The translations under genes were made by a program, and so were the position numbers. Source: Cylindrodendrum hubeiense (Eukaryota; Ascomycota; Sordariomycetes; Hypocreales; Nectriaceae). Taken from it: DNA of 64,000 nt. Within the stretch, counting starts at the first letter, position 1, and every line of letters begins with the position of its first letter. The notes under the pieces were generated by a model. That model was given only the letters and a program-made list of their open reading frames with translations. It was not told the DNA's origin and made no database searches. Location of the stretch: positions 62,001-126,000 of the forward strand of contig JAANBB010000033.1 of the NCBI GenBank assembly GCA_014621425.1, given 5' to 3'. This document shows, in pieces, positions 11,188 through 24,000 of this stretch.

Positions 11188-12138
11188 ATGGCGCACCATG
11201 AGGAGCTCGCTTCCCTTATTACGCCCTCCCTTTTAACCCTCATCGCCGAAGCTCAGCTCCCGTACTCCAAGACGGCGTCCCTCAACTTCGCCGAGGTGGT
11301 CGATTATATGTCCCGATCTCACTTCAAGGATGCTTGCGAGGCTAGTACTGCCCGTGCCGCCCTGATCGCTCTGAGCCAGCTGAGCCCCGATGGAACCGTC
11401 CCGCCAACATCCGATCTAGACCTCATGTCTTTTCTCCCGCCCCCTGCATCGCCTGATTTCCCGCAACAGTGCTACGGCCTCCAGCTCCTGCTCGATCAAA
11501 CATCGCGTGTGCTTTTCGACGGCATTGGCGGGCGCTGGCAGTCTGCATACTTCGGCCCACTTGCACGCCAACTCGCGGGGCAATGGTACGCGCTGCCGAC
11601 GCCCCAGCGGCCTGATAGCTGGGCACGGTGGAGCGAGGGCCCGGGAGTGAGCAGCTTTGAGCATTGGGTGGGTATACGAATAACCTGGTCGGCTCCCTTC
11701 CTGCACGCCGAGGACCTGGAGAGCCAGAAGATCGGCCTGGAGCTGGCCGAGGAGACGCGCGCTGCCGTCGAGGCATACGCCGGCGTGCGTGACCCGTACC
11801 GCGCGACGAGGGACGCGCTTCTGAAAGATGACCTTGCATTCCTGCGGGAAATGCCCAAAGGACCACCGATGAGGGACGGACAAGACGGAGTAGAGAGCAA
11901 TATCACCATGAGCAGCTGGGCGTTTTGGTGGTGCATGATCTTGGACGCGCACTGGCCCATCATTGAACGATTTGGCCGTTATCCGTATCGCAATGCAATT
12001 TTAGGCAGGGACAGTACAGCAGAAGAGCTGAAGTGGCTCGACGATACGGGCCACATTGCCGTAGCACCGTCTGAGATAGCGGCGAGGGTACGAGAGGATG
12101 TCGAGAAGGGAAGGTGGACAGCACTTGGAAGTAAGTGA
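11188..12138 (+). CDS. DUF924 family protein
   Basis: Single exon, 316 residues. Two family hallmarks are clear: a central LLLDQTSRVLFDG segment (compare the LLDQFPRNxF pattern of the family) and the C-terminal FGRYPYRNAILGRDST followed by EE (compare RFGRFPHRNxxLGRxSTxEE). The biochemical function of DUF924 is not established. Bacterial members are usually about 180-200 residues; this copy is longer, with a divergent N-terminal ~100 residues and an internal segment without recognisable motifs. The Phe-Pro/His of the usual motifs are Thr-Ser and Tyr here, so the protein is a divergent paralogue. GC-rich codon use in 11400-11850 is higher than in neighbouring genes. Confidence 0.75.
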   Translation: MAHHEELASLITPSLLTLIAEAQLPYSKTASLNFAEVVDYMSRSHFKDACEASTARAALIALSQLSPDGTVPPTSDLDLMSFLPPPASPDFPQQCYGLQLLLDQTSRVLFDGIGGRWQSAYFGPLARQLAGQWYALPTPQRPDSWARWSEGPGVSSFEHWVGIRITWSAPFLHAEDLESQKIGLELAEETRAAVEAYAGVRDPYRATRDALLKDDLAFLREMPKGPPMRDGQDGVESNITMSSWAFWWCMILDAHWPIIERFGRYPYRNAILGRDSTAEELKWLDDTGHIAVAPSEIAARVREDVEKGRWTALGSK

Positions 12139-12379
12139 CGGGCTGAGATTCGAGGCGAGATCAGGATTAGAATCATTAAATAGTTGGAGCTTTCATTGCA
12201 TCTGGCGAGCGGATAGAATAGACATTGATTGCACATGTAATTAGTTGCTAATACATCGTGCTGACAACCCGATGTCAGGACCATTTGCTACCCCGCTCAC
12301 ACTTCTTTAGCTGTACCAACCTTCTTGGCCTCCTTCTTTAATTATCTCATTCTGAATCAACCTGTTGGACTTTTGATCA

Positions 12380-15300
12380 CTACGGCTGAACTGAACTCGC
12401 AAGCTTGAGTCCAAACTCCATAAAACCCTGAGTGCATTTCAGGTTTACCTCTGGATTTGAACTTTGTGCCTGCCATGTCTCCAAGATCTCGCTGACCTTA
12501 TCCAACTCCTCCCAAACCTGGATAAAGCGATTCGGCGTAAGTTTTCCCAAGCTGGCAAAGGCTCGCTTCATAGCATCAGGATCCGCAACCCTGAGAGCAC
12601 GGTCGTCGGGGATCGGATTAAGGGCAGCTTTCTGATTCGCAGTCTTGACGGCGAGAATACTAGCCTTGACGCAGTAGATGATCATAGCAGCAAGACCAGC
12701 TGCCAGTGCTGTGGCGACACTGGAGCCGGTCTCGTACTTGAAGTCATTTACGCGATCCGTGACGTCTTTCCCCAAGACGGACCTTGAAGACACGCCCTTC
12801 ACCTGGTCAAGTATCACGTCAACTCCAGGAAAGACGTACGTGATGCCGTCCTCGGGAGTCCATTGGAAAACGGTGCCGTCAGCACGCGCAGCGCCGATAC
12901 GGAAAAAGCGGTCACGCCATGGGCCGCTTGGGTAGTCAAGATCAGTAAACTTGCCTTCATCAGGTGCAGAGCAAAACATTAGAACTTTGTTGTCGACGGC
13001 CTTTTGTATGACAGCATGCACTGCAGAAGTAAACGTTAGCACCAACCTCTATTATGCACATACAGTTACTTCATTTGAAGGGTCTTCTCTTTTGCAGAGA
13101 CTGTTCTTCACTAAAGCATAGAAAACTCACATCGGTTCTTGGCCTCGTCATTGCCCCTTGTAATTGGAAGTGTCCACGACATAGAAATGATGGTAGCCTT
13201 CTTGTCGAGAGCTGCTTGTATAGCCTATAAGTAGTGTCATAATTAGAATGTGCTGCCTGTTTTAGCACTTGGGAGATAGGTACCTGTGCTGCGTAATTTG
13301 TATCGATATTGTTCTTCCCGTTCGCATTGTCATACGTCTTCAGGCGTATCGGGTATACCTTGGCCATGGGGCAAACACGTAGAATCATGCTGGCCATAAC
13401 TGTTCCGTGGCCCTTCGCTGACGAGAAAGGAGGTCGGACCTTTTTATCGTGAAAATCGAAGCTCTTGCCTTCGAGAATTTGATTTGAGAGGGACGTGTCA
13501 AACATATCGACACCGTCGTCAATCAAAGCCAGAACCACGTCATCCTCAACTCGCTCTGGTGTACCCTGATTCTTTCTCGACTTGAGAAACTCCTGGACTG
13601 TGTTCTTCCAGAATGGATCCATCAAACCAGCAAATTTGGCGGTGGACTTCAACCATTGATGTGCGTTGACGCCCTTGCTAGGAGCCGAATTAGATATGTG
13701 AGGTGTGTCGCCAGAGGTCACCCTCCGCTCCTCGTCCGTGTCTGAGTCAATAGCGATAACCTCCACATGGCCAAATACTGCGCCGGTATCAAAGACTCGC
13801 TTAATGGCAGAGGGCGCGGATTTTCGAGCCTGAACAATTTTACGACTCGCATCGAGTCTCGTCCCGAACTCCTTAATCTTATTGCTGATCCACTGTGGGC
13901 TATCATACATCTGTTCCGGTGTTAGCGTCAGGACTGACAAAGATGCAGCACAACAAAGACATACCTTGTCAGAAGGAGGTTGGATTATTTCTACTTTTTG
14001 AAGTCGAGGTAGCAGCGGCAAGGCATCCGGCTCACTCCAGGCTCGGAGCACAGCATTACTGCCGCTCCACCTCAGCGACAGTTTCCTTAACTGCTGATCC
14101 GGGACTGACTCTGTACGTTTTGGGTCCTCCGGCGTGGGAGCCGCCTTGGAGACTTTGCTGCTGATGTGTAGAATTGTTTCGGGATCCAAGTCCGTCTTCT
14201 GCCAATCGAGATGCTCAACAACAAACCGCTCAAGAGAGTCTTGTATAACCTGATCGCTGTGGACTTTCTCGCCGTCGTCCCCGGAGTCTTCAACAGACAA
14301 CTTGATAATATGGCGTACACCCTTGTCGTACAGCCAGTCGAGGAAATATTTCATGTCTTTCCGACCGTTGGATCCATGTTGGTGTATCCCAGATTGGTGC
14401 TCGGCGCCTTGTCTGCGGTCTGCCAGACGACCCTTTGATCGAACTTCAACGCGCGGGAACGTCACGTACTGGAGCACCGGGTCGAATCGGAGTTTGGATT
14501 TGGCATCTTGGCCAAACCGTTTGGTGAAATCCTGCCACAACATATTGCGAGGTAGACGATCATAGTCAAAGCTAATCTGGATATCTTGAGGTCACGTCAG
14601 TCAGAGAATGATTCGATTCCAAGTCGCACTCACCATCCATGTTGGTACCATACAAGAAAGATATCGCCATCTCGGCGGACCTTGTTCTCATATAGTGTAA
14701 CTTCAGAGACTGCATGATTTTATCCGAATTCTTTTCGCAGACGGCCATGGCTTTGTTCCGAGGAGTCATTCCTGTCCCCAGTCGCTTTTCCTTCTCCGGG
14801 TCTGCTTTGTTGTCGGGACGGGCTGTGTTGCTGCGTTTAATCCCGGTATTGGGTACTGGCTCCAACTGGCGAACTGCAATGCTTGCTTGGAGTGCAGCAT
14901 TTTCATCGGGCTCATTGATTCTCGTTGACCGATTCCGGCTTGCGTCTCGACCAGCAGTGTCTCGCTCTGCAGGCCGGTTGGTCTTTGCCTGAGTCTCAGC
15001 TCCCTCTAGCCTCGCACGTTCCTCATCCTTCTTCTGCTGGCGCAACTTCTCACGGTCGTCTGATTCGGTACGCTCATCCCCACCACGCCCATTCCGCTCT
15101 GCAACGCGGTCTGCAGCAGCCTTGGTTGATGCGATGTGTTTCGATTCTTTTGAGCTTCCCTGAGGTTTGGGATCTCTGCCTGTAGGTCTGTTACCTGTTC
15201 TTGAAGAATCTGGTTGATCTCTTTTGATGTTATCGGTGGCTTGATTTTCTTTGCTCCACCGCTTGGAGAAGGATATCCTCGTCTTTTGATGTTCTCGGTA

Positions 15301-16077
15301 TACCGAGGAGCCACTTCTGTCGAGCAGGTCCAGAAAGGTCTTTCCCGATCTCACACTCAAATCTCTCTGAATGAGAAGTTCAATGAGTTCTGTCCTCGCA
15401 TCCGTGCATTGCCGAAACGACACGGCGTAGTGCATTGGGGTCTTGTGGCGGTCATCCTGGACCTCCAATGCTTCGTCGCTGGCGTTTTCAAATAGCATCC
15501 GTATTGTACCAGATTTGAGTTTCTCATTGAGAGCGGCATGGAGACATGTTTTCCCATCTTGCTTCATGCTTAGCGCGTCCCTGAGGCATTCGCCATATAT
15601 GGCTTGTTCCTTGTCCTCGGCACAAGCAGAGATCATGTAGTTGATGAGCTGATCCTGGGGGGCTCTTATGGCCATGAAAATGGGGTTTAGTCCATGATTG
15701 TTTGTGTACTTGAGCAGATCCGGATATCTTTTGACCAATTCCCGGACGAGACGTTCAACGCCCTGCGGCTCGACCTCGTCGTTATGCTTGACTACCTCGA
15801 CTAATACGTGGAGCAGGTTGCCTACAGCTTTGGACGAGGACTTGCCGGCAATTTCGCGATATTCATATAAGAACTCGTCAACGTCTTCCTCATTGGTGAA
15901 GCTTCTTTTTCTCTTTATCGAGCTGCGTGCTGCCTCGAAACGCTCCTCTAGTGTTTCCTCTCGTTTCGCGTGGATGTCGGTGTCATCTTCGAGCGCCTCC
16001 GGGTCAAAGGCATCAAACCCGTCATCCGACCGCTCCTCATAGTCCTCTTCATAATCGCGTTCTGAGTCGGATGCCAT
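12380..16077 (-). CDS. Intracellular subtilisin-like (S8) protease with N-terminal ankyrin-like region
   Basis: Five exons (16077-14634, 14584-13965, 13910-13284, 13224-13131, 13020-12380) sum to 3426 nt, 1141 residues. There is no signal peptide; the N-terminus is acidic (SERDYEEDYEERSDD), so the protein should be cytosolic. Residues ~80-270 are helical with at least two ankyrin-like units (NNHGLNPIFMAI; DGKTCLHAAL; DRHKTPMHYAV). Residues ~290-450 are charged and probably disordered. The C-terminal third is a subtilase with Asp (ALIDDGVD, ~819), His (GHGTVMASM, ~856), an oxyanion-region segment (ATIISMSW) and Ser (GSSVATALAAG, ~1029, in place of GTSMATP). All three catalytic residues are present. 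It shares a 363-nt divergent promoter with the beta-rich protein at 16441. S8 proteases of this kind regulate fungal gasdermin-like cell death (HET-Q2 of Podospora); that role here is inference from context. Confidence 0.85.
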
Positions 16078-16440
16078 CTGGTGCAGGCTTCAACATTCTT
16101 GTTCTCACTGTTGATGAAAAGTATGAGCAGTGGGAAACCAGGGAATTGACCACCGTCAGCAAAAATCCGTAGCGAGACTCGGAGTTTGGCCTGCTCATTT
16201 CGGTTACTCTTCCGTGCAGATACCCCACCAGAGCTGCGGCGAAGCACACAGTGCGCAATGCAGGTCTTACTTCCTGGCGCTTACAAGACAGGGGTATTTT
16301 CAGCTCCGTGAAACTGACAGCCCTGATGGTGTGACGCTGGGCTCGCTTATATCCTCAATGGTTGGCAGCATGGGTTGCGACCCTTTTTCACATCGTTCGC
16401 GGACTTGAACTTGAAGCTCTCTTTTCTCGAAAAGAACAAA
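16078..16440. promoter_or_regulatory. Divergent promoter of subtilase and beta-rich protein genes
   Basis: The two start codons face apart across 363 nt with no gene between them. A shared promoter region would allow co-expression; no specific binding site was identified. Confidence 0.5.
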
Positions 16441-17334
16441 ATGTCTCAACCCGACCAGGATGCACAATTCGGACACGAAGATGTTATCGAAAAGACGAAC
16501 TTTGGAATGTACGAGGCTGCGATGGAAGAAGGTAGCGGCTTCCATGTCTTCAACGTTGCATCCGATCAATATCACCGAGCTGAAGCTCTTCAGCGCACCG
16601 GCGCCATAGACATCACTTGCACCCTCGAAAAGGTCATTCACGGGGCCATGTCTGCCGATAGCGATTCATATGCGACTCTTCTTGTCATGCAGTGGTTCTT
16701 CCAGCCTACAGGCTCGCGTCGGATTTCCGAAGCCACTATTAAGCTTCTTTTTGAGGCTAGCTCGACGGATGGAGAAGTTGAGGTTGAGAAAGTCTCGTTT
16801 CCCGACACATACAGTTTAATGCCGACAACACAAGAGGAATCCATCACCAAGGGTGGAGAGGCTACCATCGGCGTTGAGCAAATTGCTCAGCTCAGTTTGA
16901 CTGGCAAGTGGGAGAAGACAGTCTCTTCAACCACTTCGGACGCCATTACTCTGAGCGGCGGTAAACGTCTTGTCAACAACATCCCTCCCAACCGCATCGC
17001 GGAGTGGAAAATCTCCGAGAATGAGTCGCAACCGGCTGGAATCCCTGCCTCATTGAAGATTGCAGTGCTTGTCTCAAGAAATGACGAGGAAAAGTTCTCC
17101 TGCAAACTGTCTTTCACGTGCAAGACGGATTTAAAGACGGCCGCTCAGAGCTTTTTTAAGAAGATCCCCAAGGACGACCCAATCATTTTCCAGCCAGATC
17201 CAGAGGTTAAAGGCACACGCCCGAACAAGAACGTGACATATGGCGATGATGAGCTGGGAAGCGTCGACCCGAATGATCTTTGCGATGTCACATTCAGAAC
17301 TGTCATAAGCAACGGACAGAAGACATGGAAATAA
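16441..17334 (+). CDS. Uncharacterised beta-rich protein next to subtilase (candidate effector)
   Basis: Single exon, 297 residues; start chosen at the ATG at 16441 (MSQPDQDAQFG), although the frame is open from 16375. No signal peptide or obvious transmembrane helix. The sequence alternates short hydrophobic strands: ATLLVMQWFF, EATIKLLFEA, a long amphipathic stretch TIGVEQIAQLSL followed by GKWEKTVSSTTSDAITLSGG, then EWKISENESQPAGIPASLK and KFSCKLSF. I recognise the W..T..SD..xLSGxK and EWxxxEN..PxGIP patterns only as recurring in fungal proteins of unknown function. The C-terminal ~60 residues are polar and probably flexible. Its position, divergent from a cytosolic subtilase and 750 nt before an NLR-like gene, suggests a protease-controlled effector, possibly gasdermin-like. 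That family assignment is unproven. Confidence 0.65.
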   Translation: MSQPDQDAQFGHEDVIEKTNFGMYEAAMEEGSGFHVFNVASDQYHRAEALQRTGAIDITCTLEKVIHGAMSADSDSYATLLVMQWFFQPTGSRRISEATIKLLFEASSTDGEVEVEKVSFPDTYSLMPTTQEESITKGGEATIGVEQIAQLSLTGKWEKTVSSTTSDAITLSGGKRLVNNIPPNRIAEWKISENESQPAGIPASLKIAVLVSRNDEEKFSCKLSFTCKTDLKTAAQSFFKKIPKDDPIIFQPDPEVKGTRPNKNVTYGDDELGSVDPNDLCDVTFRTVISNGQKTWK

Positions 17335-18085
17335 TGTACTACTACTCGCATTGCCTTGATTTGAATTATGTTTGTTCTGAAAGGGACTACTTATCAATAT
17401 TCTGTAATGGCCTACTTTATAGCACTCTCAAGCCAGGGCTAAGGTGATGTGGACACGACAATAAGATTTCTGCCAGGCGCAGGTTATTGAGGAGAGCCAC
17501 TAACTACCGTAAAATCAGGACAAATTAGCCGGTTAGGCTGGCCCATATAAATGACAATGTCCAACCTATCAACATCGCTTTTGGTGGCCAAGTAGTTCTT
17601 AACAGTTGTGTGATCTACCTATCATTTATCTATTTATGGGCCAGCGTGCAGTAGTGACGGGTCCTAAGCGGCCAATTTATCCAGCTTTTACGGTAATGAT
17701 ATTCGAAAAGGATCAGAAGATTGTGAATGATACGCGTAAGCACTTGCCAAGGATAAGTCGAGCACACTGCAGTAGGTGTTACGAGTTAATTCGCTCACAG
17801 TGCGATTAGTAATCGGACACTTGTAAGGCTTCTAGGATCAGGTGGGACGAACTGCGGTGTGCCGTATGACCACCGGCACACCGCCAACGAGAGCAGTTCA
17901 AACCGCCCAGGGTTGTGATTGCGGGGCTCAGTTTGTGACTACGGACTTTCTCGGCACGAAAGGCCGCAGAGGTCAGCCTTGTGGTGGAAAGACACGCAAG
18001 CCTTTTTAGACGCAAGGTTCATTCCGAATAACTCCTTCAACAAAAGCTGAGGCCGTAGCTTGATGGCCATACGCTATTCAACGCA
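17335..18085. other. Intergenic region between beta-rich protein and NLR-like gene
   Basis: About 750 nt without a supportable gene; it should hold the terminator of the small protein and the promoter of the NLR-like gene, which are transcribed in the same direction. Confidence 0.4.
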
Positions 18086-21000
18086 ATGGCAGACCTTGAA
18101 TCCATCCCGCTCGAGGCTTCAACTCTCGCGTTGGAGACGCACGAACCGCCAGCGGCAGCGACGCCAGGTTCAGACGCAGGCTCAAATCCACCACATGATG
18201 CTAAGGAAGATGATGACCAAGACACCGTCAGTGTCAAGACTACCACAGAAAGTTTATTCTCAGTCGATTTAGCAGAAGGCCCACCCGAGGAACGCAATAT
18301 TGGACTTGGTATCAACTCTCGGGGCTGGTCTGGCTCAAACTATGATGATTATGAGTATGAAAACGACGTGATTCAATGAGGCGCTTTAGAATAGTAAGCT
18401 CACAGGCTGCTTAGCATTATCACCGTTCACGGTATCCGCGATGATTACAAGACTGCCTGGACTGATAAAAATGGCGACTGGTGGGTAAAGAAACAGCTAT
18501 TCAAAAAGCTGTCGGTCAGAGAGATCGACTATTCGTACGATATCGATGAGGAATCAATACTCTATCAACCAAACGGCATCAGACTACATGCAGAAAGGCT
18601 CGTCGAAGAATACGCCGAGATTCGCAGAAGGCTAGAGGAGGTGAGTTCCAGCATCTATTTCGCCAGACTACATAATCTTATTGTCCTATCACAGACCGAA
18701 ACAGACCGCCCAATCATCTGGATATGCCACGATCTCGGAGGCACAATCGTGAAAGAGGTATGCGTCATGCTTAGTTGAAGCGATGGCATCAGCTAACTTT
18801 ACTAGGCTCTTTCTATAGCTACCAACAATCCTCTGAAGTATGGAAAGATATCTATTCTGACCACAGCGCTCGTGAGTAACACCACTGTTCTACCTCCGTC
18901 GTCCTACTAACTAAATGATTAGATATTTCTGGGCACACCTCATCGATTCCAATCCATGAGCGACCTCGAGGATCAATTGCACAAGCTTATTCTCCTCCCA
19001 GGGCCTGAGATCAGGAACAGGGTGCTACCCAAGGTTCGAAACCTTGCAGTTCAGGTCAACAAGACGAATCAGAGTTTCCTGGCAACCAAGCTTTTCGATC
19101 GTGCGGTTATTTTTAACATTTTTACACAAAGTGTTGTCGATAGCCTCAGCCAAAAGCACATCGACGAGACCATCGGAGCTGATGGCACAGATCTCGAGAA
19201 AAAGGAGAGTCTGGAAAACGCAGTGACTCCATTCCCGCGATACGCACACTTTGTTGGTCATTCATTCGAAGCAGCTGGAAGACTCCGATTAACAAATGTC
19301 GACCACCTGAATCATACCCGGGGTGACGCGGATGACGAATGGTTCTCGTTCGTGTCTGATATGGTGAACGAGTCCGGCTGTAGTAAGTCCTGATCTTTTA
19401 GCACGGAAAACGTGAGAGCATCTTCTAACCATGATTTTCTTTTTAGTTATCAAGGTCTACTACCGTGCCATCCACTTGCAAGCACGCCTCCTCTCTCTCG
19501 CACCTCCAACTCGGGCTCTGAATGTCCCGTTCGACCCGGTGTTGCCGAAACATCCCATCATAAGTTGGATCCAGACACAAAAGCCATACATCACCTTTGA
19601 AAAAACGGGCAACGGGCCGAGATTATTGCACCTCCATGGTAATGGAAACTCCCTGGTCGACATTTCGGAGGTGTCGCGTCTCTTTTATGCCGATTATGAC
19701 TCCCTTGCCACTGGCCGTGAATCTGAAAGGAAGCCCGATAATACCGTGATCTACTTCGAGTTTGACCAGTGGGACTCCAGATACAATGATCTTTCATCAA
19801 TGTTGACGTACTTGATCAACGTCATTTCTTGGCACTTCTGGACCGCCCTAGGTTCTTCTATACCCGAGGAACTAGGCTTCATGAATGACACAGGAGCGTA
19901 CTCACTTGAAGGCCTGTACAATATGTATTCAGTATTCAGATATTGTACTGAAAACTTATATCCGCTCATCATATTCATCGGCTGCTTTGATCAATGTCCC
20001 GAAGATCAGCGACGATGGTTTCTTGAGCGCATTTTGAAGGAACAGAGCTACAGCGAGGCAACACACCGCATAGTTCTATCAACCTCGACTCGCGACGGCC
20101 TCGCTGTTCCTTCTTTCCCCGATGAAACGCGTATCAACCTCGATGATTGTCCCGCGATCAGTGAATCAGGCGGTAGATTAGCCGAAGAACTACAATTAGG
20201 CTTAGCTGGCTTAATAGCGAATCGTCCAATCTATGACGATTTTCGACAACAGCTCGAGAGGCTACTCGAAGAATGCAGTGACGCACCGTTTCTGGGACAT
20301 ATCATTCTGAACTGGCTTGGGCAGCACCATCGAGGTATTCCGAAATCTAAGGTCGCGGACAAGATCGACAAACTATTCCCCCCCACTGCAAAAAACATCG
20401 TCCAGGTCTTCATCTCCTCTCTGGCACCTGAACTCCAAGCAAGAGCCAGTAATGTCTTCAACTGGGTCAAGCACGCCTCAGAGCCGTGGTCGCCTGATTC
20501 CCTGATCGAAGCACTAGCGGTACACGAGTTCCCCGACGAGGAGCTGTCTTTGGACGACGCCGACAAAGATTGCATTATGACTGAAATAAAAGAGGCGTTT
20601 GGTGGAATCATCACTGTCGAGAACCGCGATGTCAAGTTCAGCCACCCTTCGTTCTATATTTTACCAGAAGCAGGTATGGAGGGAAGCGCTGAGGAACGGG
20701 CTGCTAAAGTCAACAGTATCCTGGCAGAGACTTGTCTGCGCTACTTCCAGTTGAAGGGGGCACAAGAGGCGCTTGCGGAGTTTTGTTTGAAGAACTTTGA
20801 AGGAGGCCCATGGAAGACGTCACTTGAGGCAGTTGTGATTTCACACCCCAGAGTCACTCTAGCTGAGTATGCCGTTCGATTCTGGCCAAAACACTACAAA
20901 GCCAGTGGTCAATTCAAGCCCAGTAAGCTCGTTCATGAGTTGTTTGCTAGCAAGCAGGCTCGAGCTAGCTGGGAGGTTCCTTTCTGGCTTCTCTCCAATC

Positions 21001-24000
21001 CTGTCACCCGGATACAGCGACACTACATCTCAACACTCCCGACTTTTGCCATGTTGGGGCTAGAGGACTTGCTCAGTGACAAGGTCGAGACTGAAAATGG
21101 TCAGCGTTGGTTTGAGAAAGACCGTTGGCTCGCCATCACGGAGGCTGCTCGGGCAGGCAACAAAGAAATCGTCAAGAAGCTACTGGAACACGCAAGAGTA
21201 GATGAAGAGGAACTTCAAAATGCCTTATTCTGGGTCGCTGCGCAAGGCAACATCGAAGTTCTGAACATGCTTCTTGAGAAGATACCTGACCTGGAGACGT
21301 TCCAGTGGCCTAGCAAAATCATCTACCGAGCAGCTGCTGCCGGGCAGGAAGACCTACTTGCCGCCTTGCTGCTATCCGGCGCAGACATTAATGAGACTGG
21401 AAGTTATTGGGGAGCCTCTTCAGTAATGGTTGCGGCATGGCTAAACCAAGTCTCTGCAATCAAGTTTCTCGTAAACTCGGAGTACAAACTGGACATAAAT
21501 CTTAAGGATAATGATGGCGACAGCTCGATAACATATGCAACCACGAGAGGAGAACCACAATTAATCGAGCTTCTTCTACAAGCTGGTGCAGACATCGAGA
21601 CAAGATACGATGACGGACGAGGACTAGTTCAATTGGCAACCCAAGAGTGTAGACACAAGGCCATCGACATCCTCATCAAGGCTGGTGCCGATTTCAACAC
21701 GGGCAAGCAGCATGATAATCCTCCCTACTATTCCAGACCGCCAATTATCGTTGCAGCCCAGGAGGGCTCGCGGGAGTGTGTCCGTCTCTTACTCCATCAC
21801 AAGGCGGATCTGAATACTGAATGCTCTACCGGGTCTGCACTTTACAAGGCGGTTTTAGACAACCGTGTGGATGTCACCCGAATGTTGCTCGAGCACGATC
21901 CTAAGCCAGACATGGAGGTAACTCCCGAGGACGAGGACATGCTCTTGTTCAGCGCCGTTCGCACCGGCAACACTGAGCTTGTATCCCTGCTGATCGAACA
22001 CGGCGCCAAGGTTGACTTTGTTGATCCAAACGGGAGCTTGTGCAAGACTCCTCTCTCGAAGGCTTGCTACAGAGGGGACTTGGAAATGGTGAAGCTCCTC
22101 CTGGATAAGAAGGCCGACATCAACTACACGGGGGGTTCCTCAGACCCACCATTGTTCACCGCTCTCTATGAAAATGAGATTGAAGTGGCAAGGCATTTAC
22201 TGCAGCATGAGGATGTCGATGTCAAGTGGGCGGGAAGTGACGGAATGGGCTCCCTTCACGGAGCGTTCAATCACGCCGAGATCATCCCTGAGCTGCTCAA
22301 AAGAGGCGCCCCTATTGATGGCAATAGCATCTTCGGAACACCGCTGCACATGGCGTCAAGTGGTAACAAGCCGGAGTCTATTGAAGTACTCCTTGGAAAT
22401 GATCCAAAGCCCGACCTGGAGTCTGTGGTTGGCGACAATGGTTCTGTCGATCAGGAGATTGGGTGCACACCTCTCCAGCTGGCGTGCATGTACTTTGCGC
22501 CTAAATGCGTCAAACTTCTTCTGGAAGCTGGTGCGGACACGAAATTCAAGAACAAGAACGACGAAGACGCTGTTGACATCCTGGTTCGGAAAGGAACGGA
22601 CTCGAAGGACGCCGAGGAATGCCTCAGATTGCTATTATCCGAGCCCTACAGCGTACCTGTAGATCAAGTCGAGGAGGAGGGCCAAACCCGGCTTCATAAA
22701 ATACACCACACAACAGCGGTACCTACTGTCCGACTCCTAGTCGAAGCCAAGGCACCCCTCGAAGTGGTAAATCAAGAAGGATACACTCCACTCGCCATCG
22801 CCGTCAACAAGGGCAACGAGAGTGTTGCCAAGTATCTCATCGAGCAAGGCGCCAATGTCAACCTGTTCGGTTCCAATTTTGGAAGTATCCTTCACATTGC
22901 GGTCAGCAACGGCTACTTGGATCTTGCCAAGATGCTTGTAGACTCGGGTGCGGATCTGGAGACGGTCAATCCTGAATATGGCCAATCGCTGCTGTACACA
23001 GCGCTGGGCATTGAAAACTCTTCAAAGCTCAAAAGGATGGTGCGGTACTTGGTTGACGATGTCAAGGTGCCGATTAACAAATTAGGCGGTCAGTTCGGGT
23101 ACCCCATTATCCGGGCGGCTTCAAATTTGGCCCAAGAGGACTCATTCACTGGCAACAATATGCTCAGGTTCCTTATCCGACGCAAGGCTCAGTTGAATGT
23201 TGAGGATAGCCAAGGACGCCGCGCCGTGCATCTCGCGTGTACGTCATTAGACGACGGGGGAATCAGAGCCCTTGTCGCGGCTGGGGCGGAAATAAATGCA
23301 ACGGACAAGTTTGGTCGCATGCCGATTCACTTTGCGGCCTCAGTTTCACACGATGAGTGCTTCCGCTATCTCTTGGACAAGTTCCCAGAAATAGATGTCA
23401 ACTTGGTGGACCATGACAATTGGACCCCACTGATGTGGGCAGCGCGCTCGGGTGACGTTGATACTGTCGTGGGGCTACTGGGATTGAATGCCGATGTGTG
23501 GGTTCGAAGCCGTGCTTCTGGTGCGAGGGATGAGTGGTCGGCGTTGAAGCTAGCGAACTTTGGCGGCCGACCTGACTGGTTAAAGGAAAGGCTTGAGCCC
23601 AAGGAACATACGAGGGTTCATTCGGGTAAGGAGGAGAAGTGGGACGAATTCTTCCACAAGATCAAGAGTGGCCACCGGAAGGAATCCTGGTGTGGCGGCT
23701 GCCTTGTGGTTAGTATCACCCATCTACCTGAGGAAACTGGATGCTAACGATGACTTTCCCAGACAATTATAGGTATCCAGTGGAAGTGTCTCCAGTGCAC
23801 TCACGAATTCTCGCTCTGTTTCAAATGCTACCGCTACAGAGACGATATGCATGATCCGGAGCACAGCTTCGAGGAAATTGAGCCGCTGTATGATGAGGAG
23901 GTGCAGCCGTTGGCTCACAGCACAAGCAGCGACAACGGTGGTGATGAATTGCCACATGAGGCGTCTGGGGATGATTCGGATGAGGAAACGGCAAATCCAC

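Noticed and set aside
11416..11963. Three long minus-strand frames over the DUF924 gene
   Set aside because: High GC makes antisense frames open; they are Arg/Pro-rich and without motifs, whereas the plus strand shows DUF924 hallmarks.
9007..12138. Secondary-metabolite cluster centred on the acyltransferase
   Set aside because: No PKS, NRPS, terpene synthase or DMATS exists in the window; an acyltransferase and an ABC pump alone are not sufficient.
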